From Pseudomonas mediterranea CFBP 5447 (lineage in GTDB: Bacteria > Pseudomonadota > Gammaproteobacteria > Pseudomonadales > Pseudomonadaceae), in NCBI RefSeq assembly GCF_000774145.1, contig NZ_KN322987.1:1410669-1474668 (forward strand): a stretch of DNA of 64,000 nucleotides, in the 5' to 3' direction. Positions 47,314 to 55,396 of the stretch are shown in pieces. The notes under the pieces were generated by a model that did not search any database, had not been told where the DNA came from, and worked only from the letters and a program-made list of their open reading frames with translations. The translations under genes and the position numbers were made by a program. Each line of letters begins with the position of its first letter. The first letter of the stretch is position 1.

Positions 47314-48636
47314 GTGAATCAAAACTGGCATGGCACCCTGATTCGCCACATGTTGTTGCTGGTGACCGGCTGTTTGCTGATCGGCCTGATCAGCGGCTAT
47401 TACGGCTGGAGCCTGGCCGCGGGGCTGGGGCTTTACCTGGCCTGGACCCTCAAGCAATTGCTGCGCCTGCATGAATGGCTACGCCTGCACAAACCCGACG
47501 AAGCACCACCCGACGGCTATGGCCTGTGGGGCGAGGTGTTCGACAGCATCTATCACCTGCAACGGCGCGACCAGCGCGTGCGCGGCCGCCTGCAGGCGGT
47601 GATCGACCGGGTCCAGGAGTCCACCGCCGCGCTGAAAGACGCGGTGATCATGCTCGACAGCGACGGCAACCTGGAGTGGTGGAACCGCGCCGCCGAGACC
47701 CTGCTGGGCCTCAAGACGCCCCAGGACAGCGGACAACCGGTGACCAACCTGGTGCGTCATCCGCGCTTCAAGGAATATTTCGAGCAGGACAACTACGCCG
47801 AGCCGCTGGAGATTCCCTCGCCCACCAACGACCGGCTGCGCATCCAGTTGTACATCACCCGCTATGGCAACAACGAGCACTTGATGCTGGTGCGCGACGT
47901 CACCCGCATCCATCGGCTGGAACAGATGCGCAAGGACTTCATCGCCAACGTGTCTCATGAACTGCGCACACCGCTGACGGTGATCTGCGGTTACCTGGAG
48001 ACCCTGCTCGACAACGTCGAAGAGGTGAACCCACGCTGGAGGCGCGCCTTGCAGCAGATGCAGCAGCAGGGCGGGCGCATGCAGACCCTGCTCAACGATC
48101 TGCTGTTGCTGGCCAAGCTGGAGGCCACCGATTACCCGTCGGACAACCAGCCCGTGCCCGTCGACGACCTGCTGCAGATCATCAGCGAGGACGCCCAGGA
48201 GCTGTCCGGTCCCAAGCAGCAGACCATCACCCTGGAGGTCGATCCCGCCGTGCAGCTCAAGGGCAGCGAGGCGGAACTGCGCAGCGCGTTTTCCAACCTG
48301 GTGTTCAACGCGGTCAAGTACACGCCGGAACAAGGCCGGATCCACATCCGTTGGTGGGGCGATGTGCAAGGTGCGCATCTGAGCGTGCAGGATTCGGGCA
48401 TCGGCATCGACAGCAAGCACCTGCCACGCCTGACCGAGCGCTTCTACCGCGTCGACTCCAGTCGCAACTCCAACACGGGAGGCACCGGGTTGGGTCTGGC
48501 GATCGTCAAGCACGTGCTGCTGCGTCATCGCGGGCGCATGGAAATCAGTAGCGTACCCGGCCACGGCAGCACGTTTACCTGCCACTTCGCCCCGGCCCAA
48601 GTGGTCCGCGCACGCCTCGCCAGCCGTGCCGATTGA
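47314..48636 (+). CDS. phoR: Phosphate sensor histidine kinase PhoR
   Basis: Inner-membrane kinase that phosphorylates PhoB; it takes its input from the Pst-PhoU complex. The 440-residue protein from the GTG at 47314 (AAAGGAAG ribosome site) has two N-terminal membrane segments (about 10-30 and 33-52) with no periplasmic domain, a PAS domain (about 105-200), HisKA with His in FIANVSHELRTPLTV and the ATPase domain ending NTGGTGLGLAIVKHVLLRH. Same strand and order as in all pseudomonads. Confidence 0.95.
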   Translation: MNQNWHGTLIRHMLLLVTGCLLIGLISGYYGWSLAAGLGLYLAWTLKQLLRLHEWLRLHKPDEAPPDGYGLWGEVFDSIYHLQRRDQRVRGRLQAVIDRVQESTAALKDAVIMLDSDGNLEWWNRAAETLLGLKTPQDSGQPVTNLVRHPRFKEYFEQDNYAEPLEIPSPTNDRLRIQLYITRYGNNEHLMLVRDVTRIHRLEQMRKDFIANVSHELRTPLTVICGYLETLLDNVEEVNPRWRRALQQMQQQGGRMQTLLNDLLLLAKLEATDYPSDNQPVPVDDLLQIISEDAQELSGPKQQTITLEVDPAVQLKGSEAELRSAFSNLVFNAVKYTPEQGRIHIRWWGDVQGAHLSVQDSGIGIDSKHLPRLTERFYRVDSSRNSNTGGTGLGLAIVKHVLLRHRGRMEISSVPGHGSTFTCHFAPAQVVRARLASRAD

Positions 48637-48760
48637 CACCGATCGGTACTCCCCCCTAGGCAATTGTCGAGTCAGCCGCTACATTGGCTGACTTGTGCCT
48701 GCCTTTTCAGGCCTTCATTTTTAACCTCTACAGCTATTACGGAACCTGCAAAACTCCATC

Positions 48761-50101
48761 ATGGACCCTTCCCCTGGCTTGTCCCTCGTTACACTCTTCG
48801 CCGAATTCGGCATGATTCTTTTTGCTCTGATCCTGGTTCTGCTCAACGGTTTTTTCGTTGCGGCCGAATTCGCCATGGTCAAGCTGCGCTCGACCCGGGT
48901 CGAAGCCATTGCCGACCAGAACGGCTGGCGCGGGCATATCCTGCGCACCGTCCACAGTCAGCTCGACGCCTATCTGTCCGCCTGTCAGCTGGGTATCACC
49001 CTCGCCTCCCTGGGCCTGGGCTGGGTGGGCGAGCCGGCGTTCGCCCACATCCTCGAACCGTTGCTGGACCTGGTAGGCGTGCAGTCGCCGGAGTTGATCA
49101 AGGGTATTTCGTTCTTCACCGCGTTTTTCATCATTTCGTACCTGCACATCGTGGTCGGTGAGCTGGCGCCCAAATCCTGGGCGATCCGCAAGCCCGAGCT
49201 GTTGTCGCTGTGGACCGCCGTGCCGCTGTACCTGTTCTACTGGCTCATGTACCCGGCGATCTACCTGCTCAACGCCAGCGCCAACGCCATCCTGCGCATC
49301 GCCGGCCAAGGCGAGCCCGGGCCCCATCACGAGCACCATTACAGCCGTGAGGAACTGAAGCTGATCCTGCACTCCAGCCGCGGCCAGGACCCGAGCGACC
49401 AGGGCATGCGCGTGCTGGCGTCGGCCGTGGAGATGGGCGAGCTGGAAGTGGTGGACTGGGCCAACTCCCGGGAAGACCTGGTGACGCTGGAATTCAATGC
49501 GCCGCTCAAGGAGATCCTGGCGCTGTTCCGTCGCCACAAGTTCAGCCGCTACCCGGTGTACGACAGCGAGCGCCAGGAGTTCGTCGGCCTGCTGCATATC
49601 AAGGACCTGCTGCTGGAACTGGCGGCCCTGGACCACATCCCCGAGTCGTTCAACCTGGCCGAACTGACCCGCCCCCTGGAGCGCGTGTCCCGGCACATGC
49701 CGTTGTCGCAATTGCTGGAGCAGTTCCGCAAGGGCGGCTCGCACTTCGCCGTGGTCGAGGAAGCCGACGGTAACATCATCGGCTACCTGACCATGGAAGA
49801 CGTGCTGGAAGTGCTGGTGGGCGATATCCAGGACGAACACCGCAAGGCCGAGCGCGGCATCCTGGCCTACCAGCCGGGCAAGCTGCTGGTACGCGGCGAC
49901 ACGCCTTTGTTCAAGGTCGAGCGCCTGCTGGGGATCGACCTGGACCATATCGAAGCCGAGACCCTGGCCGGGCTGGTCTACGAAACCCTCAAGCGGGTGC
50001 CGGAAGAGGAAGAAGTGCTGGAAGTCGAAGGCCTGCGGATCATCATCAAGAAGATGAAAGGGCCGAAGATCATCCTGGCGAAGGTGTTGATGCTCGATTG
50101 A
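48761..50101 (+). CDS. Hemolysin-family CNNM/CBS membrane protein
   Basis: A 446-residue inner-membrane protein with an N-terminal CNNM transmembrane domain (about 10-190, GFFVAAEFAMVKLRSTRVEA), paired CBS domains (about 205-330, HKFSRYPVYDSE and YLTMEDVLEVLVGDI) and a C-terminal CorC_HlyC domain (about 350-440, LEVEGLRIIIKKM). This architecture is that of the CorB/CNNM family of probable magnesium transporters or efflux proteins; the older name hemolysin is misleading. Comparable to PA5362-type genes beside phoR. Confidence 0.93.
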   Translation: MDPSPGLSLVTLFAEFGMILFALILVLLNGFFVAAEFAMVKLRSTRVEAIADQNGWRGHILRTVHSQLDAYLSACQLGITLASLGLGWVGEPAFAHILEPLLDLVGVQSPELIKGISFFTAFFIISYLHIVVGELAPKSWAIRKPELLSLWTAVPLYLFYWLMYPAIYLLNASANAILRIAGQGEPGPHHEHHYSREELKLILHSSRGQDPSDQGMRVLASAVEMGELEVVDWANSREDLVTLEFNAPLKEILALFRRHKFSRYPVYDSERQEFVGLLHIKDLLLELAALDHIPESFNLAELTRPLERVSRHMPLSQLLEQFRKGGSHFAVVEEADGNIIGYLTMEDVLEVLVGDIQDEHRKAERGILAYQPGKLLVRGDTPLFKVERLLGIDLDHIEAETLAGLVYETLKRVPEEEEVLEVEGLRIIIKKMKGPKIILAKVLMLD

Positions 50102-50111
50102 GCATCGCCCT

Positions 50112-50156
50112 GTGGCGAGGGGATTTATCGGGGATTTATCCCCAATCCCCTCGCCA
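50112..50156. repeat. Compact REP palindrome pair
   Basis: gtggcgaggggatttatcgg and ggatttatccccaatcccctcgccac face each other with no spacer, giving a single imperfect palindrome directly after the CNNM gene stop. Confidence 0.85.
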
Positions 50157-50178
50157 CAAAAGCACCTTCACCTCTGCG

Positions 50179-51075
50179 CTATTGCTTGCCCACCGCAAAG
50201 TTGGGCAACTCCCCCACCGGTTGATCGAACTGGTAGGGAATCGACACCAGCCCCAACCCGGTATTGCGTTGCACCACGAAGTGCAGGTGCGGCCCGGAGC
50301 TGTTGCCGGTGTTGCCCGATAACGCCAATGGCGTGCCCACCGCCACCCGCTGCCCTTCCCGGACGCTCACCGAACCTTTCTGCAGGTGCAGGTAGACGCC
50401 CATGGTGCCGTCATCGTGCAGCACCCGCACAAAGTTGCCCGAAGGGTCATCGCCACGACCCGTCTGTGCATTCTCGGTCTTGATCACCACGCCGCCCCGC
50501 GCCGCAATGATCGGGGTGCCTACGGGCATGGCGATGTCCATGGCGTAGCGGTTCTTCGGACCGTAGTGGCTGTACTGGCCGTTAGCGCCCTGGCTCAGCC
50601 GGAACGGCCCACCGCGCCATGGCAACGGATAGCGATAGGCCTGTGCCGCGTCTGCCGGGTCGCCCAGGGAATATTCGAACCTGGGGGTGTACATCAACGG
50701 TTTTCCGGGCTGGATGGCCATGAGCAGCGCCAGGCGCAGGTTGCTGCGCGCCGGCAGGACCCGCCGAATCGGCCGGCTCGGTGCCCCGCTCACATTGTCC
50801 AGGCCGGCGAAACTCAACTCGATCTCCACCGGTGCGTACAGGTCATTGCGCACGAACACCGCGTCCGCGCCCTTCTGCTTCTTGATATCGAGAAACACCT
50901 GGCGCTCCAGGTGTTCGACCATGCGGTCGCGAAACACGAACACCTGGGCCCCTCGGCTGGGGCGGTCGCTATAGGACACCACGCCGTTGGCATCGGTGGA
51001 TTTGTAGATGGTCATGGCCATGGCCGGAGCGACGGCCATCCACAGGGCGCAAGAACACAGCAGGCGCAAGAACAT
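50179..51075 (-). CDS. M23 family metallopeptidase with N-terminal DUF4124 domain
   Basis: A 298-residue protein with a signal peptide (MFLRLLCSCALWMAVAPAMA), a DUF4124 domain (about 20-65, MTIYKSTDANGVVSYSDRPS) and a LytM-type Zn peptidase domain (about 150-285). Zn ligands appear as SHYGPKNRYAMDIAMPVGTP and SGPHLHFVV (HxH). Family members cleave or regulate cleavage of peptidoglycan peptide bonds in the periplasm. Here both histidine motifs are kept, so it may be active. Convergent with the CNNM gene. Confidence 0.92.
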   Translation of the reverse strand: MFLRLLCSCALWMAVAPAMAMTIYKSTDANGVVSYSDRPSRGAQVFVFRDRMVEHLERQVFLDIKKQKGADAVFVRNDLYAPVEIELSFAGLDNVSGAPSRPIRRVLPARSNLRLALLMAIQPGKPLMYTPRFEYSLGDPADAAQAYRYPLPWRGGPFRLSQGANGQYSHYGPKNRYAMDIAMPVGTPIIAARGGVVIKTENAQTGRGDDPSGNFVRVLHDDGTMGVYLHLQKGSVSVREGQRVAVGTPLALSGNTGNSSGPHLHFVVQRNTGLGLVSIPYQFDQPVGELPNFAVGKQ

Positions 51076-51137
51076 AAACGGGTCGCTTAATCAGACATAG
51101 CGACCAGACTAGCAGGCGGCTGAGGTGTTTGTGTGAA

Positions 51138-52223
51138 TCACCGCCGTCCAGGCGTTGTTCCTGATCGATCCGGGATAATCACCGTGAGAAGAAGATCCGG
51201 AGAACCAACGGCGCCGTCCGCCACACGGTCAACCATGGCCCAGGTCGCAGCGCCCCCTCTCAGGGATGAAAACACAACCGGTACCCCATACAGGATTTGT
51301 CCCTCGGCGATGTCCGACGCCCGTACGGTATGGCGTAATACAAACTCGGTGCCAAGACGGTCGCCAACAAAGATCAGTATCGCCACATCACCCGCCACCA
51401 TCCCCTGTGTCTTGAGCTGTATCGGAATACTGCCGCCCTCATCAATGGGCAGCAGGTAGATCGGGTGACGTCCGCCATTCCCATCCGCATAACGTGGCTC
51501 GGGCGTGGATAAGTCACCGGCAACCCTAAGCTCAAGCAGTGGGGATGTCAGTGTGCCGCTCGTGGATTGCACCGTATAGATAACCCGGACGCTTGCGTAC
51601 TTGATCGGCGTCAGGAACGCAGGCCCGACCGGCAGGACCACATCCTCCAACGGGCCCGAGCCGACAGTCAGGTGCTTGATGAAACAGGTATCGGCGTTGG
51701 AGCCCCACCAATAGACAGAAATCAGGGCACCCGGCGTCATCGATGCCGAGGCCCTGATTCGCAGCTGGACCCCTTGCGAAAGCACAGTCAGCGGAATCTC
51801 TCCTCCGACAGCCTCGTCCACCACCGGTTTGTAGATCGGTCCTTCGACCGAGAACAGCTCGGTTGGAGATTTCGACTCTTCGTATTCCAGGTAAAAATAG
51901 TAAAGAGCCACCTGCTGCCCTCGAAACGCCAGTGCCCGAGCAGCCGGTACTTCCACGACGGTGTCCTGGTTCTCTTCCTGAACCGTTCCTCCTTCGCCAA
52001 ATGTCTCCGGACTCTCCATGGAAGAGAGAATTACTTGATATCGGCCACCCACTCGCATTCCGTCGATAAAGGGAAAGCGAATCGTCAACCCGTTCTCCAA
52101 ACTGGCGTATGAGATTTTCCCGTCTACAGCTTCATCAATCGAAGCGGGAAGTAGCGGACTTTGGCCCTGGCTGAATGCTTCGGCGATCCGGTTTCTTTCT
52201 TCCAGGTTGATGAACTTGGTCAT
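51138..52223 (-). CDS. Repeat-domain protein of unknown function
   Basis: A 361-residue protein from ATG 52221-52223 (MTKFINLEERNRIAEAF). It has a repeated beta-rich unit, about 95-100 residues each: one unit starts PASIDEAVDGKISYASLENG, a second PVVDEAVGGEIPLTVLSQG, and a third, shorter one LPIDEGGSIPIQLKTQG. Each continues with a strand pattern such as GALISVYWWGS. These look like Ig-like sandwich domains seen in other P. fluorescens proteins of unknown role. No signal peptide or membrane segment. It interrupts the conserved gene order around the Pst genes, suggesting recent acquisition. Confidence 0.78.
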   Translation of the reverse strand: MTKFINLEERNRIAEAFSQGQSPLLPASIDEAVDGKISYASLENGLTIRFPFIDGMRVGGRYQVILSSMESPETFGEGGTVQEENQDTVVEVPAARALAFRGQQVALYYFYLEYEESKSPTELFSVEGPIYKPVVDEAVGGEIPLTVLSQGVQLRIRASASMTPGALISVYWWGSNADTCFIKHLTVGSGPLEDVVLPVGPAFLTPIKYASVRVIYTVQSTSGTLTSPLLELRVAGDLSTPEPRYADGNGGRHPIYLLPIDEGGSIPIQLKTQGMVAGDVAILIFVGDRLGTEFVLRHTVRASDIAEGQILYGVPVVFSSLRGGAATWAMVDRVADGAVGSPDLLLTVIIPDRSGTTPGRR

Positions 52224-52370
52224 CGTCGGCTCCTGTCCTGTCGGGTACGCACGAAAAGTGCGTTGTTCACGACAACTTAGGAGGCAAGGCCCAATAAATA
52301 ACCTGTAGGAAATGACAGTCCAGACAAGCGGTGTCATGCCGCCGATTAGCTGTTTAGGCTCCGGGCCCCA

Positions 52371-52443
52371 TTGCGAGCAGGCTCGCTCCCACAGGGGATC
52401 TCCGCTATAGCGAGATCGGTGTGGGAGCGAGCCTGCTCGCGAT
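52371..52443. repeat. REP palindrome pair
   Basis: ttgcgagcaggctcgctccc (52371) and gtgggagcgagcctgctcgc (ending 52443), inner spacer about 30 bases; same tail-to-tail arrangement as at 23044 and 60711. Confidence 0.9.
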
Positions 52444-52467
52444 GGCGGACCAATAAGCGCCGCTGGA

Positions 52468-53428
52468 TCAGGCGCCCGGTACGAAGTGCTTCTGCGCCGT
52501 GCCGCGGGCGATCAGGCGGGAGATGTAGTCGAGCTTCTGCGGGTCTTTGTCGACGAAGCGGAAGGTCAATTGCAGCCACTCGCTGTCCGGCGTCTGTTCG
52601 TGGGCGACGATGGCGTGCAGGTAGCCGTTCAGACGCGCGGTTTCGGCGTTATCGCCCTGCTCCATGTCCAGTACCGAGCTCTCGAGCACTTGCGGCAGGG
52701 TATCGGAGCGCTTGACCAGCAGCAGCGCTTCCTTGAGGCTCAAGGCCTTGATCACGCATTGCTGGGTGCCGCTGGACAGGCGCAACTGGCCCTGACCGCG
52801 GTTGGCGCCGGCAGCAGCGGACGCGACAGGGGCCTTGACCGGCGGGCTGTTGAGCAGGCCACGGGCCGGCGCAGCGGCAGCGGCTGGGGCGGCAGCGGCT
52901 GGCCTGGCGGGGGGTGGGGGCGGGTGGGGCCGGGGCAGCAGCCGCGGCGACCGGAGCCGCCTTTCCGCCCGTCAGGGCACTGAGGGAATCATTGCCGAAC
53001 GCCGAGTTCATCTTGGTCGGCGCGCTGTTCATCAGGGTGTCGAGCTTGCCGACCTTGTGCAGGGCCTGCTTGACCTTGGTCAGCAACTGTTCGTTGGTGA
53101 AGGGCTTGCTGACATAGCCGGAAACGCCGGCCTGGATCGCCTGGACCACATTTTCCTTGTCACCACGGCTGGTGACCATGACGAACGGCATGCCCTTGAG
53201 GTTGTCCTGCTGGCGGCACCAGGTCAACAACTCCAGACCGGACATTTCCGGCATTTCCCAGTCGCACAGCACCAGGTCGAACGCCTCGCGGGCCAGCAGG
53301 GCCTGGGCTTTTCTGCCGTTCACTGCATCTTCGATACGGATGCCCGGGAAGTAATTGCGCAGGCACTTCTTCACCAGGTCACGAATGAACGACGCATCGT
53401 CCACGACCAACACACTGACCTTACTCAT
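52468..53428 (-). pseudogene. Response regulator with C-terminal output domain, broken by a one-base frameshift
   Basis: The N-terminal half (MSKVSVLVVDDASFIRDLVK, receiver domain with LCDWEMPEMSG Asp and SKPFTNEQLL) reads in one frame; the C-terminal half, ending with LQLTFRFVDKDPQKLDYISR, reads in another. The break lies in the C-rich linker at about 52909-52920 (minus-strand run CCCCCACCCCCC). Removing one C gives one continuous 319-residue protein with an Ala/Pro linker, like the PA5364-type regulator next to phoU. The C-terminal part looks PilZ-like. The shift may be real or a homopolymer sequencing error. Confidence 0.85.
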
Positions 53429-53551
53429 CCAGATACACCTCTAAAAAATCCCGGCAAGCATACCGCTTTTACTGATGGCACATCGCCAAAAACCGTCAGT
53501 CACGCCGGGACTTTTCGTTCACGGGGTGCTGCTGTCGATAAAAAAAATGGC

Positions 53552-53580
53552 AAAAAAAAGCCCGACCAGAAGGCCGGGCG
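53552..53580 (-). terminator. Rho-independent terminator after phoU
   Basis: On the minus strand GCCCGG (with a G-T-rich loop) pairs with CGGGC, followed by eight T residues (53552-53559). It ends the pst-phoU transcript before the response regulator gene. Confidence 0.9.
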
Positions 53581-53595
53581 CTTTTCTTGGCAATC

Positions 53596-54357
53596 CTACT
53601 TATCGTCAGGTTCACCCGGAACATTAGGGGTTTCGGACGGGCTGCCTTCAACTTCTTCCTTCATGCGCTTGAGCCCCATGTGCCGTACGTCGGTACCGCG
53701 CACCAGGTAGATCACAAGTTCGGAGATGTTGCGCGCATGATCGCCGATACGCTCCAGGGAACGCAGCACCCAGATGATGCTCAGCACCCGGGAGATCGAA
53801 CGCGGGTCTTCCATCATGTAGGTCGCCAGCTCACGCAGGGCGGTCTTGTATTCGCGGTCGATGATCTTGTCGTACTGGGCCACCGACAACGCCAGGTCGG
53901 CGTCGAAGCGGGCGAAGGCGTCCAGGGCATCGCGAACCATGTTGCGGACCTGGTCGCCGATATGACGAACTTCGACATAGCCCCGTGGCGCCTCGCCTTC
54001 TTCGCACAACTGGATGGCGCGGCGGGCAATCTTGGTGGCTTCGTCGCCGATCCGCTCAAGATCGATCACCGATTTGGAAATGCTGATGATCAACCGCAGG
54101 TCGGAAGCGGCCGGCTGGCGGCGAGCCAGGATGCGCAGGCACTCTTCGTCGATGTTGCGTTCCATCTGGTTGATCTGGTCGTCGATCTCGCGCACCTGCT
54201 GGGCCAGGCCGGAGTCGGCCTCGATCAGCGCGGTCACCGCGTCATTGACCTGCTTTTCCACCAGGCCGCCCATGGCCAGCAGGTGGCTGCGCACCTCCTC
54301 CAGCTCGGCGTTGAACTGGGCGGAAATGTGGTGAGTAAGGCCTTCCTTCGAAATCAT
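53596..54357 (-). CDS. phoU: Phosphate transport regulator PhoU
   Basis: Links the PstSCAB transporter to PhoR, keeping the kinase silent when phosphate is plentiful. The 253-residue, all-helical protein consists of two three-helix bundles, each with an E/DxxxD metal-binding pattern (for example DLERIGDEATKIARR and RSLERIGDHARNISE). Start MISKEGLTHHISAQF at 54357; upstream in-frame sequence overlaps the inter-gene repeat and is not coding. Confidence 0.96.
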   Translation of the reverse strand: MISKEGLTHHISAQFNAELEEVRSHLLAMGGLVEKQVNDAVTALIEADSGLAQQVREIDDQINQMERNIDEECLRILARRQPAASDLRLIISISKSVIDLERIGDEATKIARRAIQLCEEGEAPRGYVEVRHIGDQVRNMVRDALDAFARFDADLALSVAQYDKIIDREYKTALRELATYMMEDPRSISRVLSIIWVLRSLERIGDHARNISELVIYLVRGTDVRHMGLKRMKEEVEGSPSETPNVPGEPDDK

Positions 54358-54370
54358 GGGTTTGCTCCGC

Positions 54371-54467
54371 AAAAGCTGTGAGCTGCAAGCTTCAAGCTGC
54401 AAGCTGATTTGTGTCGTTACGCTGAACTGCTCTTACTTGCCGCTTGAAGCTTGCGGCTCGCAGCTGC
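54371..54467. repeat. Long-arm inverted repeat between phoU and pstB
   Basis: Left arm AGCTGCAAGCTTCAAGCTGC, right arm gccgcttgaagcttgcggct, with about 35 bases between. Same family as 47207-47300. It occupies almost the whole gap between the two genes. Confidence 0.85.
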
Positions 54468-54469
54468 CA

Positions 54470-55303
54470 CTAGCCATAGCGGCCGGTAATGTAGTCTTCG
54501 GTCTGCTTCTTGGCCGGATTGGTAAACAAGGTGTCGGTATCGCCGAATTCCACCAGTTTGCCCATGTACATGAAGGCCGTGTAGTCGGAAACCCGCGCCG
54601 CCTGCTGCATGTTGTGGGTCACGATGACGATGGTGAACTTGGACTTGAGCTCGTAGATCAGCTCTTCGACCTTCAATGTCGAGATCGGGTCCAGGGCCGA
54701 GCAGGGTTCGTCGAGCAGCAGCACTTCCGGCTCCACGGCGATGGTGCGGGCAATCACCAGGCGTTGCTGCTGACCACCGGACAGGCCCAGGGCCGAATCA
54801 TGCAAACGGTCCTTGACCTCGTCCCACAGTGCCGCGCCCTTGAGGGCCCATTCCACGGCTTCGTCGAGAATGCGCTTCTTGTTGATGCCCTGGATGCGCA
54901 GGCCGTAGACCACGTTTTCGTAGATGGTTTTCGGGAACGGGTTGGGTTTCTGGAACACCATGCCCACGCGACGGCGCAACTCGGCAACGTCTTCGCCCTT
55001 GCGGTAGATGTTGTTGCCGTAGAGGTTGATTTCACCTTCGACGCGGCAACCGTCCACCAGATCGTTCATGCGGTTGAAGGTGCGCAGCAAGGTCGACTTG
55101 CCGCAGCCCGACGGACCGATGAACGCGGTCACGCGTTGTTTCGGGATATTCAGGCTGACGTCGTACAGTGCTTGCTTCTGGCCATAGAACAGGCTCAGGC
55201 CAGGCACTTCGATGGCGACGGTTTCCTCGGCCAGGTTCAGGCTCTGCTTGTTGCGGCCCAGGGCCGACATGTTGATGCCGTGTGTATGTGCTTCGTGTTG
55301 CAT
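54470..55303 (-). CDS. pstB: Phosphate ABC transporter ATPase PstB
   Basis: Energises high-affinity phosphate import. The 277-residue protein has Walker A FIGPSGCGKSTLLR, signature LSGGQQQRLVIARTI, Walker B VLLLDEPCSALD and switch VTHNMQQAARV. The N-terminus MQHEAHTHGINMSALGRNKQ extends about 30 residues ahead of the ATPase fold, as in other pseudomonads. The start has GGAGTG upstream. Second-last gene of pstS-pstC-pstA-pstB-phoU. Confidence 0.97.
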   Translation of the reverse strand: MQHEAHTHGINMSALGRNKQSLNLAEETVAIEVPGLSLFYGQKQALYDVSLNIPKQRVTAFIGPSGCGKSTLLRTFNRMNDLVDGCRVEGEINLYGNNIYRKGEDVAELRRRVGMVFQKPNPFPKTIYENVVYGLRIQGINKKRILDEAVEWALKGAALWDEVKDRLHDSALGLSGGQQQRLVIARTIAVEPEVLLLDEPCSALDPISTLKVEELIYELKSKFTIVIVTHNMQQAARVSDYTAFMYMGKLVEFGDTDTLFTNPAKKQTEDYITGRYG

Positions 55304-55318
55304 GGGCTCACTCCGTTC

Positions 55319-55396
55319 GTAGCTGCAAGCTTTGAGCTGCAAGCTGCAAGTTTGGGCAAAAGCGGCTTCTAGCTTGCCGCTTGTAGCTATTGGCTG
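55319..55396. repeat. Long-arm inverted repeat between pstB and pstA
   Basis: Left arm TAGCTGCAAGCTTTGAGCTG, right arm cggcttctagcttgccgctt and a third, weaker part; about 20 bases between. Same family as the two repeats above and immediately after the pstA stop. Confidence 0.8.

Noticed and set aside
52649..52890. Arg/Cys-rich C-terminal end of the receiver-domain frame
   Set aside because: This is the out-of-frame continuation after the one-base shift; the true C-terminus is in the other frame ending at 52468.
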